DNA of 64,000 nt from Planctomycetota bacterium. Its GTDB lineage: Bacteria; Planctomycetota; Phycisphaerae; Phycisphaerales; UBA5793. Every line of letters begins with the position of its first letter. Position 1 is the first letter of the stretch. The notes beneath the pieces are model-generated. The model searched no databases, was not told where the DNA came from, and saw nothing but the letters and a program-made list of their open reading frames with translations. Shown piece after piece: positions 35,958 through 44,111 of the stretch. The stretch lies in NCBI GenBank assembly GCA_013112555.1, contig JABFGK010000001.1, forward strand, positions 1,462,581 through 1,526,580. Reading direction: 5' to 3'. The position numbers were made by a program, and so were the translations under genes.

Positions 35958-37808
35958 TCATGGGCCTGTGCGGAGCCAGACGGCCATCCCTCCCTGGGTA
36001 CGGTTGTCCCACATGAAGTATGGTACGACAGCCACGGGCCGGGGTTGCCGAAAACGCTCAGTGAACGTCCCGGATACCTGGATTTCGAGCGCCATCGGTG
36101 CCGGGCCCCGACTCCCAACCTCTGGAAACCACGTCGTGAGCCCCTCGTGTCGGCACTCCTGAGGGCGGGCTGAGGCATCGACGTGCAGGTCTGAACATCC
36201 GACTGCATCGAAACCCCGCAGATCGACCTGCTCCAGACAGTACACGATCGGGCCACGTTCAACGGCCGCGCGCCCACGGTTTGCTCGAACGGCAGCCGGG
36301 GCCTCCACGAATCGTGCCTCCATCGGAAAGTCAACGAGCACCCGATCCCCGTCGCTCCACTCCCGCATCACGGTGATGTAGCCGTCGGGTCCTGCCTCGA
36401 CCGACATCGGTGTATCGTTCACAGTGATCTGCGGGCGGGCGCTGCACCAGTCGGGTTGTCGCAGATTCAGCGTGAACGGGATCGATGGGCCAGATGTACC
36501 AAGAATCAACTCGATCCGGCCGGCCCAGGGCATGGAGGTTCGCTGCTCGATCGTCAGATCACGCCCGGCAACCTGGCACGTCGTAGTACTCGACACAAAC
36601 TGATTCACATACAACGTATCATCGTCAGACACCGCGTAGATCAGCCCCTGCACCTGCGGCAGGAACCGCACCAGGTTCGACGGGCAGCAGGAGCAATCAA
36701 ACCAGTCAACTCGGTGCTTGCTCCCGTCCGAGGCGAGCGGATTGTCGTAGAAAAACCGGGACCCGTCCATCGAGACGCCGCACAGGACGGCGTTATAGAG
36801 AGCCCGCTCAATGACATGGTGGTACGTGGCGTTCCCGGTCGCCAGGAACATGCGTTGGCCCCACAGGATTACCCCGATGCCGGCGCATGTTTCGGCATAG
36901 GCAATCTCATTGGGCAGGTCATACGGTTCGGTGAAGCCTTCGTTCAATGCTGATGACCCGATTCCGCCTGTGATATACATGTGCTTGCCGGTCATTTCAT
37001 CCCACAGTGTCAGCAGGCACTGCAACTGCTCCTCATCGCGCAGGGCTCGGGCCAAGTCGGCCTGCCCACAACATTGATACATGAGCCGGACGGCATGACC
37101 CGTCGGTGTGGCCTGCTCGCGAACCGGCACATGATCCTGGCAATAAGCGCCATAGGACTCGCGATGTGTCAGTTCGCCCCGACCCTCGAGGAAGAACCGG
37201 GCCATATTAAGATGCGCTTCATTCTGAGTTCGCTGCCACAGTTTGATCAGGGCGAGTTCGAGTTCCTGGTGGCCCGGCGGGTGCGGCATCTGATCGTCGC
37301 GGCTCCCGAACGTCTCTTGAATGTGATCAATCGCCTTGAGTGAGACCTGCAGTAGTCGATCATCGCCGTGCCGCTCACTCCATGCGAGCGCTGCCTCGAT
37401 CAGGTGACCGATGCAGTACAGTTCATGGCCGTTGCGAATGTCCTTCCAGCGCTTCTCCGGTTCGGCAAGCGTGAAGTAGGTATTGAGATAGCCATCCGAC
37501 TGCTGGGCGGCTGCGATCCAGTCGATGACCTCGCTGACTCGCTGAGCACATGGGTGATCCGGGTAGTCAGCCAGGACGTAGGCTGCTCCTTCGAGTACCT
37601 TGTAGACGTCCGAATCGTTGTACCGCCGTCCTTCGTGCTGCCCGTCAACGAGGCCGGCACAGACCGCGAAGTTGCGAAATCGCCCGGTGCGCTCACAGTG
37701 TTCGACATTGAGCGTCAGGATCGACTCGGCATTGAGGTCCAACTGTTTCTGCCAGAAGCCGGGAGCCGGTGTCACCTGGTGTGGGAGTACTGCAGTCAGC
37801 CATTTCAT
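35958..37808 (-). CDS. GH127 family glycoside hydrolase (beta-L-arabinofuranosidase-like)
   Basis: This 616-residue protein without a signal peptide has the GH127 (formerly DUF1680) layout: an alpha/alpha-barrel with SDVYKVLEGAAYVL and TYFTLAEPEKRWKDI, then NEIAYAETCAGIG (Glu306) and FDCSCCPSN (Cys372, Cys374, Cys375), followed by beta-sandwich domains with VERGPIVYCLEQVD. In characterised beta-L-arabinofuranosidases a zinc-bound cysteine is the nucleophile and the CxCC-type cluster with the glutamate forms the active centre; all are present here. The start at 37808 was chosen because the frame upstream runs across the terminator of the M1 gene, and AGGA lies ten bases before this ATG. The product is likely cytoplasmic and acts on imported arabinosides. 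Specificity is inferred. Confidence 0.9.
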   Translation of the reverse strand: MKWLTAVLPHQVTPAPGFWQKQLDLNAESILTLNVEHCERTGRFRNFAVCAGLVDGQHEGRRYNDSDVYKVLEGAAYVLADYPDHPCAQRVSEVIDWIAAAQQSDGYLNTYFTLAEPEKRWKDIRNGHELYCIGHLIEAALAWSERHGDDRLLQVSLKAIDHIQETFGSRDDQMPHPPGHQELELALIKLWQRTQNEAHLNMARFFLEGRGELTHRESYGAYCQDHVPVREQATPTGHAVRLMYQCCGQADLARALRDEEQLQCLLTLWDEMTGKHMYITGGIGSSALNEGFTEPYDLPNEIAYAETCAGIGVILWGQRMFLATGNATYHHVIERALYNAVLCGVSMDGSRFFYDNPLASDGSKHRVDWFDCSCCPSNLVRFLPQVQGLIYAVSDDDTLYVNQFVSSTTTCQVAGRDLTIEQRTSMPWAGRIELILGTSGPSIPFTLNLRQPDWCSARPQITVNDTPMSVEAGPDGYITVMREWSDGDRVLVDFPMEARFVEAPAAVRANRGRAAVERGPIVYCLEQVDLRGFDAVGCSDLHVDASARPQECRHEGLTTWFPEVGSRGPAPMALEIQVSGTFTERFRQPRPVAVVPYFMWDNRTQGGMAVWLRTGP

Positions 37809-37881
37809 CGGGCATGATTCCTGTGTGGACAGTGTGAGAGGGTCGGTACAAGCGTAGGGATGGAGGTGCCTCATGACACAG

Positions 37882-37912
37882 AAAAAGCCCCGTGATGATG
37901 CCCATCGCGGGG
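37882..37912 (-). terminator. Rho-independent terminator after the M1 peptidase gene
   Basis: On the minus strand CCCCG pairs with CGGGG around an inner GATG/CATC stem, then C and five T follow (the A-run 37882-37886 on the plus strand). It lies 29 bases after the stop of the M1 aminopeptidase gene and before the GH127 start, so it separates the two minus-strand units. Confidence 0.75.
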
Positions 37913-37940
37913 TACTGGTTCACGGTGGTGTCAGGTCTGT

Positions 37941-40163
37941 CTACGGCCGCTCGGCGGACAGAGCATCGACATTGCCACTGGACCCGCCGGTGCCGGGTGC
38001 CACTGCAGCGACATCAAACCCGAACACGGCATCCCCGCCGGCCAGACCGTCTCCGGACGGGATCGCCGGGGTGTTCGCCCATCGGTACGCACTCAGTTCG
38101 CCGTCGAGCGATTGCCCGGAATCGACATCGACCACACTGTCCAGCACGGTCAGCGTGTAGTGATCGGCTGCCAGCGGTCCTGGGGCCTTCACTGTGATGA
38201 CAAAAGTCACCGGGTCGTATTCGATCGTCACCGGGACCGTGCCGACCACGTCCCCGACCAGCGAGATGTCACTTGCATCGGCCACGACGTCCTTGTGAAA
38301 TCCGACGTCGATACGCATCGTCTGGCCCTTGCCGTTTGTCAGCGGCTCAATCGAGACGATCTTGGGCGGCCCATCGCTGAACGTAACGCGCCGGTACCCG
38401 GTTGCAAGTACCCACTCTTCCGGATCGAGTGTGACGCTATCCACGCTGGCCGGCACTTCAAAGAGCAGATGCTCAGCCAACTCATCGTTCCAGACGACGT
38501 AGAACGTATCCTGCCCGCCGACCGTCGTGACTACATCGACCGGCATCGGGAACAGCGGATACGAGGATGTCTGAGTCTGCCGGAGGTCGACTTCAATATA
38601 CGTTTTACCATTCACGGCATGCTGCTGCCAACCGTAGGAATACTCTGGTGCACCGATGTCATAGATCCAGGGATCAAAGAACCAGGTCAGGTCATCGCCC
38701 CAGACGTTTTCTGCGACGGCAACGAAGTCATCGGTGATGGCTGCGTCGTACTCGTAGAGTGCCCGGTAGTCGACGAGTGTCTGGAAGAAGTTGTCATCGC
38801 CGACGACATGGCGGAGCATGTGCAGTACCCAGCCGGCCTTGCGGTAACTGAAGTTGCTGCTGAAGATGCGCCCGAAGTTCGTTTCGTCATAGACGTAGAC
38901 GCTGCCATCGACTCGGCTCGGGCGTCGGCCGGCCATGTAGTTGATTAACTCCTGCCGGTTCTGGCCGTTGCGGAACTCGTGCCAGATCCCTTCGGAATAG
39001 GTGGCAAAGCCCTCGTTGAGCCAGATGTTGTTCCACGTCGCACAGGTGATCATGTCGCCCCACCATGAGTGGCCCAGTTCGTGGGCGCTGAGCCATTCGC
39101 TGAAACTGCTCTGGCTCGTGATGGTCTGGTGCTCCATGCCCCCGCCCCAGGCAAACTGCGCAATGCCGTACTTCTCATTAATAAACGGATATAACCCGTA
39201 GTGATCGCTGAACACGCCGAGCATGTCAACCGTTCTGCGCAGAAGCGTGCGATTGCCCGAGTTGTCGCTTTCCGGGTAGATGAAGAACTCGACCGGCATC
39301 GAGTACGCGTCGTAGTTAAACGTCTCGGCGAACCGGTTGTAGTTGGTGATTGCGAAGCTATACAGATAGGTGGCCGTCGGGTAGTCGGTCTTCCAGTTGT
39401 ACTTGAACTTGCCGCCGCCGACATCATCGACCGAGACCAATGAGCCCTGTGAGGCGACCGAGTAGTCACTCGACACCGTAAATGACAGATCGGCCGTTGC
39501 CTTGTCCGTGTTGATGTCCTTGTTCGGCCACCAGGTATAGGCAAACCAGGTTTCGCTCAGCGTCCAGGCAGCCGGCGTGCCGTTGTGGTCGGTGAACTCG
39601 ATGGAGCCGAAACCATCGGAATACGGATAGCCATTGTATTCGATATAGATGTCGAACTGCTCGCCGACTTCGTAGGCCCGATCAAGGTCAACGAGAATCG
39701 TCTGATTGTTCAGGCGGTTGCTGGTGACCTCAGTGCCGTTGACGGTGATCAGTGGGAGGGCAAAGGCATCGCTGATGCGAACCTCCATGGTTGAGATCGG
39801 TCCCTGCAGGACTTCTGCCGTGATGATGTTGGAGCCGCCGATCCATGCATTGTCCAGATCGACCTCGATGTCGAGCGTGTAGTGCAGGACGTCGGTCGCT
39901 GCCTCATCGCCGGCCGGTCCCTGCTCGTCGCCGGGTTTCGGGCTGGAGGGGATCCCTTGTCTCATCAAATAGCGGAGCATTGCGGCCCGTGAGTGGGAGC
40001 ACCCTTCGTGCTCATCCTCCGGCACGACCTGTAGGTGGGCCGGTTGTGGCGTGCAGGCCTGCCGTATCTCCTGGCCGACGGCAGCGGGGCCTGTCAGCAG
40101 CAGCAGCAGTGAGGCAAGTCCGAGCAGGAGTTGGGGGGGCATCAGTTTCCGGAATCGAGTCAT
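37941..40163 (-). CDS. Secreted M1 family zinc aminopeptidase
   Basis: This 740-residue exported metallopeptidase has a signal peptide (1-31, ending AAVGQ). The M1 catalytic part (about 85-520) has the exopeptidase motif GGGMEHQ and the zinc site HELGH (His361, Glu362, His365) followed after exactly 18 residues by Glu384 in NEGFA. It releases N-terminal amino acids from peptides outside the cytoplasm. The C-terminal third has an Ig-like domain beginning PPKIVSIEPLTNGKG and a tail ending in a GGDAVFGFDVAA-type segment, an arrangement common in secreted planctomycete enzymes. The ERAP-like helical domain of large M1 enzymes is missing. Start at 40163 with AAGGG six bases upstream; a GTG at 40178 overlaps that site. 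Confidence 0.92.
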   Translation of the reverse strand: MTRFRKLMPPQLLLGLASLLLLLTGPAAVGQEIRQACTPQPAHLQVVPEDEHEGCSHSRAAMLRYLMRQGIPSSPKPGDEQGPAGDEAATDVLHYTLDIEVDLDNAWIGGSNIITAEVLQGPISTMEVRISDAFALPLITVNGTEVTSNRLNNQTILVDLDRAYEVGEQFDIYIEYNGYPYSDGFGSIEFTDHNGTPAAWTLSETWFAYTWWPNKDINTDKATADLSFTVSSDYSVASQGSLVSVDDVGGGKFKYNWKTDYPTATYLYSFAITNYNRFAETFNYDAYSMPVEFFIYPESDNSGNRTLLRRTVDMLGVFSDHYGLYPFINEKYGIAQFAWGGGMEHQTITSQSSFSEWLSAHELGHSWWGDMITCATWNNIWLNEGFATYSEGIWHEFRNGQNRQELINYMAGRRPSRVDGSVYVYDETNFGRIFSSNFSYRKAGWVLHMLRHVVGDDNFFQTLVDYRALYEYDAAITDDFVAVAENVWGDDLTWFFDPWIYDIGAPEYSYGWQQHAVNGKTYIEVDLRQTQTSSYPLFPMPVDVVTTVGGQDTFYVVWNDELAEHLLFEVPASVDSVTLDPEEWVLATGYRRVTFSDGPPKIVSIEPLTNGKGQTMRIDVGFHKDVVADASDISLVGDVVGTVPVTIEYDPVTFVITVKAPGPLAADHYTLTVLDSVVDVDSGQSLDGELSAYRWANTPAIPSGDGLAGGDAVFGFDVAAVAPGTGGSSGNVDALSAERP

Positions 40164-40393
40164 GGTGAACCCTTCCACGCACTTCTATGGCGAGGTCGAT
40201 ACTCTGCGATCAGCGTCTCGGAGCGGCCCGATATTGGCTGTTTCAGATGGAAAAACGACGATACGAGCCGCAATCCCATAAGTGTACCGGAAAGTGCGGT
40301 AAAACGCGAGGGGAAAAGTGCGCTGAACAGTTCCGCGGCAGCCCAGGAGCCTGGTACTCAGCGAGGGGGGCGAGTAAAGCCGCCAAATCCGAT

Positions 40394-40428
40394 GTCAGGT
40401 CTTCCACCCCGAGCGGCGTTGACCTGAC
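40394..40428. repeat. Hairpin repeat, copy A
   Basis: GTCAGGTC (40394-40401) pairs with GACCTGAC (40421-40428). The loop reads TTCCACCCC then GAGCGGCGTT. A second copy with the same loop plan and changed but still complementary stems is at 40647-40687. Confidence 0.75.
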
Positions 40429-40443
40429 CCACAGATCCTCGTC

Positions 40444-40463
40444 ATGCTCGCGAACGCGGGCAT
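40444..40463. repeat. REP-like palindrome
   Basis: ATGCTCGC (40444-40451) pairs with GCGGGCAT (40456-40463) over GAAC. With its flanks CGTC and CCAGT it matches the widespread short intergenic repeat built on ATTCCCGC..GCGGGAAT, in a diverged form. Confidence 0.65.
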
Positions 40464-40540
40464 CCAGTGGGAACCGGCATTGGCCGCCGGATTTCCCGGC
40501 ATCGATTGCGATTCCACAGGGCTCCTGCACGTCTCCCTGG

Positions 40541-40569
40541 ATTCCCGCCTGCGGGGGAGGCGCGGGAAT
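40541..40569. repeat. REP-like palindrome
   Basis: ATTCCCGC (40541-40548) pairs perfectly with GCGGGAAT (40562-40569), flanked by CTGG and GACG. It is the same repeat class as 40444-40463 in the opposite orientation, so the two form an inverted pair about 100 bases apart. Confidence 0.7.
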
Positions 40570-40646
40570 GACGAATGAGGTAGTAGTAGGCCGGCTCAAG
40601 ATGCGATGCATCGCAGAGCAGGCGGCAAGAGGCACACACAGACAAT

Positions 40647-40687
40647 GCCGGGTCTTCCGCCCCTTCTTCGAGTGGCGTTGACCCGGC
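40647..40687. repeat. Hairpin repeat, copy B
   Basis: GCCGGGTC (40647-40654) pairs perfectly with GACCCGGC (40680-40687). The loop TTCCGCCCC, an extra TTCTTC, then GAGTGGCGTT matches copy A at 40394. Two stem positions differ from copy A on both sides in a complementary way. Confidence 0.75.
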
Positions 40688-40724
40688 CTACGCCAAAGCG
40701 GCGTTGATGTGATCCACGTCAAGA

Positions 40725-40748
40725 GGGCACATGCAATGTGCCCCTACC
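40725..40748. repeat. Dispersed palindromic repeat, copy 1
   Basis: A palindrome with GGGCACAT and ATGTGCCC arms. All 24 bases are the exact reverse complement of 60861-60884. It ends the gene-free island 40164-40743 and touches the 3' end of the deacylase gene. The part of the island from 40164 to 40393 shows nothing I can name. Confidence 0.8.
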
Positions 40749-41994
40749 GCCCCAACGTCCCGCCGTGATTTCGCCGACTGACAATCATGACGCTGCCTTG
40801 TCTCCGCCGAACTCGGTACCCGAGCAGATGGAACAACTCAGCCGACCACCAGCGTGCGATCGAGGGGTCGACAATCAGTGTCTCCTCTCGGTCCGGGTGC
40901 TTTCTCACGCCCGGCAGCAGATGCAGAATCTCATCTGCACCGATTGTGCGCATCAGCGTTGACAGCGTCAGCCAGGCCGGCCTGATGTCTCGACCGAGAA
41001 AATACCCATCACTGCCCTGTGCCTGCAGTAACGGCAGGATGATGCGCCCGGCATGGGATGCCGTCAACGACTTCCCGTTCATCGTTGCGAGTGGCTGCCT
41101 CTTCTGAACCGACTCGAAGTTCCGGAATCGACGGGCCAACTCAAACGCATCACCCGGTTTCAATGCCAGCCGAGAATCAATCTGCATCACCGGCGGCATC
41201 CGGCTGGATGCCTGTCGCAGCACGGTCAGCGATTCCGTGTGTTTCTGCCGGGCCGGTGCTGTCGGACCCACCATGCCCAGCGACGCCATCAGCAGCCAGA
41301 CGGCTGCCTCGTGGTGGGCGACCGATTCATGGGCATCATGCTGCCCACCCTCGTAGCCGATGGCCACATGCCCGGATGCCGTCATGAACTCCTGCAACGT
41401 CCCGTCAATCTGCTCCTCCAAGCCGAGTACCAGCGGGACCGGCAGCACGCGGGCGAACTTCCGATTCCGCAACGTATCACCGAGCACAATAAAGGGGCAA
41501 CTCGGCGATGAAGTGGTATGCAGATCGACAACATACACCGGGCCGCGCGCCTGATCGATGGCCGCCTGCAGTGCCCGGTACAGTTCAATCTGATCCCGGC
41601 CTTCTGAGTTCATCCCCTCCCCTGAGCCGGGTGGATTCAAGGAATCGCCGCGCTCGGCATCGACGGCCGAATCAAGCCGTTTCCGCGCAGATCGCAGCCA
41701 GATACGGTTCATGTCGGCATCAACCTGGCGGCGACCGGCCTGGAGGGCCCGTGTGTTGCCGACATAGGCATGAATGTCACCTCGCTGAAGTTCGACTCCC
41801 GCGCCACCGGTGAGTGTCGAGATGACAGACATCAGCGCCGCCACACCGGCCGGTTCGTTGCCGTGCATGGCACCGATGCAGAGCAGGCAAGGCCCGGGTT
41901 GGGCCGCAGCCACATGCCCGATGACACGCTGGCGGGCGTGGGTCGGTGCTGCGAGGTCCGGATGATCGGTTGTTGGTATCGAGGCGCTGTGCAC
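40744..41994 (-). CDS. Succinylglutamate desuccinylase/aspartoacylase-like zinc deacylase
   Basis: This 416-residue cytoplasmic protein belongs to the AstE/AspA branch of M14-like zinc enzymes, which cleave N-acyl amino acids. The zinc site is visible as GAMHGNEPAG (His44, Glu47) and VVDLHTTSS (His159); Glu215 in GYEGGQHD is the likely catalytic glutamate. The N-terminal domain is complete, and the C-terminal about 130 residues form a beta-rich part without a recognised motif. The start is GTG at 41994. Only 18 bases separate it from the stop of the GCS2-CBS ligase gene, so the two are an operon. The pairing suggests the deacylase trims or recycles the amide product of the ligase; this is inference. 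Confidence 0.85.
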   Translation of the reverse strand: MHSASIPTTDHPDLAAPTHARQRVIGHVAAAQPGPCLLCIGAMHGNEPAGVAALMSVISTLTGGAGVELQRGDIHAYVGNTRALQAGRRQVDADMNRIWLRSARKRLDSAVDAERGDSLNPPGSGEGMNSEGRDQIELYRALQAAIDQARGPVYVVDLHTTSSPSCPFIVLGDTLRNRKFARVLPVPLVLGLEEQIDGTLQEFMTASGHVAIGYEGGQHDAHESVAHHEAAVWLLMASLGMVGPTAPARQKHTESLTVLRQASSRMPPVMQIDSRLALKPGDAFELARRFRNFESVQKRQPLATMNGKSLTASHAGRIILPLLQAQGSDGYFLGRDIRPAWLTLSTLMRTIGADEILHLLPGVRKHPDREETLIVDPSIARWWSAELFHLLGYRVRRRQGSVMIVSRRNHGGTLGR

Positions 41995-42012
41995 AGTGTG
42001 GTCCGGGCTGGT

Positions 42013-43980
42013 TTACTTCTCGCGAAGTGTGTGTTCGAGCAGTTGGGCGGCGACTCCCATGAAGTCACGTTCGGTAATGATACCAACCAACCGCTCGTCC
42101 TTGACCACCGGCAGACAGGAAATACTCTCTCGCCGCATCAGATTGATAGCCTGCACTGTGCTCGTCTCCGGCGGGATCGTGACCGGCTCCCTGAGCATGA
42201 TCTGTTTGACCGGGACGAGTTCCGAATGGCGGGCCGGCTCATCATGGGCCAGCAGCCGCAGCAGCGTCCGGTAGGAGACGAGGCCGACGAGTCTGCCGTC
42301 ATCGTCCTCGACCGGGACATGGCGGACATGGGCCCAGTCCATCAGGCAGGCGACCAGGTTCACCAGTTCATCCTCGTGGACCGTGAATATGTCGGTCGTC
42401 ATATACTGGTCTACCTGCATGAACGACCGCTTCCAGCCGCCGATCCGATCCATTTCAGCCAACGGCCACTCGTGGACCGGTAGCCCATCGACCTGGTTGC
42501 GGATGATGGCAGACGTGAGCGAGCCGAGTACTTCGCCCTCCTTGCCTTCGTCCTTTAAAGCGTCGAATGAATCGAGCATCCAGCGTGATCCGGTCCGCCC
42601 GCTCGTGACGCGTTCCTCGAGCACGCCGAGGTATCGGTCGATGTCGGCCGTATCGACGCCGGCCCCTTCCAGCCCGGCCCGTGAGAGGGCCAGCAACTCA
42701 TCTTTGATCAGTTCATCGGCCGGCCGTGCCTTGCCGTCGAGCCAGGTCACCTGGCCTTCCAGCCCGCGTCGAGCCGTTGTCATGAAGTTCGTGCGCACGG
42801 TATCAAAGGGGATTCGGTCATGGATCTCGCCATAGGCGTCGGCCCCACCGAGTACGAGGCCGAACCAGAAGGCTGCGTTGGCCACCTCATCAACAGCGGT
42901 CGGTCCTGAAGGCAGCACGCGATTCTCAATGCGCAGATGTGGCTTGCCATCGGTAATGCCGTAACACGGCCTCATCCAGCGGTAGACCGTTCCATTGTGC
43001 ATCTGCAAGGCTGACAGCCGAGGTGCCTTGCCCTGTGCCATCACGGCAAAGGGATCCTCTTCGATCTGGCTGCCAAGCAGTACCCGCATCCGCGCGACAT
43101 CCTCACGAAACACCTCGACAGCCGAGTTCGTGACCCACCGATCACCAAACGAGACCCGAGCCCGTCGTTCCTGCATTTGTTGAGAAGTCTTGCGCGTCTC
43201 GACTGCCTGCTGAAAGACGGCGATCCGCGTTTCCTTCCAGAGTCGCTTGCCGAAAAGCAGGGGGGAGTTGGCCGCTGCTGCGAGCACCGGGGCTGCCATC
43301 AACTGCGACATGTTGTACAGGTGTGGGAACTCCTGGGCCGTCACCTGGAAGTGGGCCTGGAAACTCGTATTGCACGCTTCGAGCATGATCGAATCGTGCT
43401 TGACAATCAGGTCGTCGGTCCCGGTCAGTTGCAGATGAATGTCCGACCCTCCTCGCAGTCGGGCCATCGCCTCATTCAAGGCGTAGTACCGGGGTTTGGG
43501 CGTCATGTTCTCCAGGCCGAGGTCTGACTTCTTCAACGTCGGCAGAATGCCGGTCATCACGGTTTGCGCGCCGCATTGCCGGGCAGCGTGACGAACCTTC
43601 CAGAGCATCTCTGTGATCTGCTGCTCCATCGTGCTCAGGCATCGGCCGGAAAACACCATCGGGTCCAGGTTGAACTCGATATTGAAACTGGCCAGTTCGG
43701 TCGTGACCTCCGGGCACTCCATCTGGTGGATCACAGCCATCGATACCGGCACTGGGCGCCAGGCCTCATCGACGAGCACGAGTTCCTGCTCGACCCCGAT
43801 GCGACGAGGTTCCGTCTCGAACAAGTCCTGTTCCAGCAACTGCTCCAGCGCGCGCAGGTCCGCCAGCAGATGCTTCATGAAGACGCGCATCTGTTCGCTT
43901 TGCCCCTCAGTGCCGACCACGTCCTGTTGGCCCATCAGATTGCGTCCATTCTTCTGCCTGCATGCACTGAATTCGTGCAT
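42013..43980 (-). CDS. GCS2-type carboxylate-amine ligase with C-terminal CBS pair
   Basis: This 655-residue cytoplasmic protein has a glutamate-cysteine ligase 2 (YbdK-like) domain (about 30-480) and two CBS domains (about 510-650). The ligase part shows RRIGVEQELVLVD with the metal-binding glutamates, the ATP-site segment GGSDIHLQLTG and HLRIENRVLPSGPTAVDE. The CBS pair starts at YMTTDIFTVHEDELV and at IMLREPVTIPPETS, each followed by VPVEDDDGRLVGLVS- or LPVVKDERLVGIIT-type ends. CBS pairs usually bind adenine nucleotides, so activity may be tuned by energy charge. The substrates of this ligase subfamily are uncertain; true glutathione synthesis cannot be assumed. The start at 43980 has no strong site; Met16 is an alternative. 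Confidence 0.88.
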   Translation of the reverse strand: MHEFSACRQKNGRNLMGQQDVVGTEGQSEQMRVFMKHLLADLRALEQLLEQDLFETEPRRIGVEQELVLVDEAWRPVPVSMAVIHQMECPEVTTELASFNIEFNLDPMVFSGRCLSTMEQQITEMLWKVRHAARQCGAQTVMTGILPTLKKSDLGLENMTPKPRYYALNEAMARLRGGSDIHLQLTGTDDLIVKHDSIMLEACNTSFQAHFQVTAQEFPHLYNMSQLMAAPVLAAAANSPLLFGKRLWKETRIAVFQQAVETRKTSQQMQERRARVSFGDRWVTNSAVEVFREDVARMRVLLGSQIEEDPFAVMAQGKAPRLSALQMHNGTVYRWMRPCYGITDGKPHLRIENRVLPSGPTAVDEVANAAFWFGLVLGGADAYGEIHDRIPFDTVRTNFMTTARRGLEGQVTWLDGKARPADELIKDELLALSRAGLEGAGVDTADIDRYLGVLEERVTSGRTGSRWMLDSFDALKDEGKEGEVLGSLTSAIIRNQVDGLPVHEWPLAEMDRIGGWKRSFMQVDQYMTTDIFTVHEDELVNLVACLMDWAHVRHVPVEDDDGRLVGLVSYRTLLRLLAHDEPARHSELVPVKQIMLREPVTIPPETSTVQAINLMRRESISCLPVVKDERLVGIITERDFMGVAAQLLEHTLREK

Positions 43981-44111
43981 TGAGAATCACGTGGCTGAGT
44001 CGTCACGCGCTGTCGATCATGCCAACAGTATATCGCGCAAACACACTTCTAGGGTGTTTGCCTTACCCCACAGGCTGAACTTTCTGAACTGATCGATTCG
44101 ACGGGGGAGAC

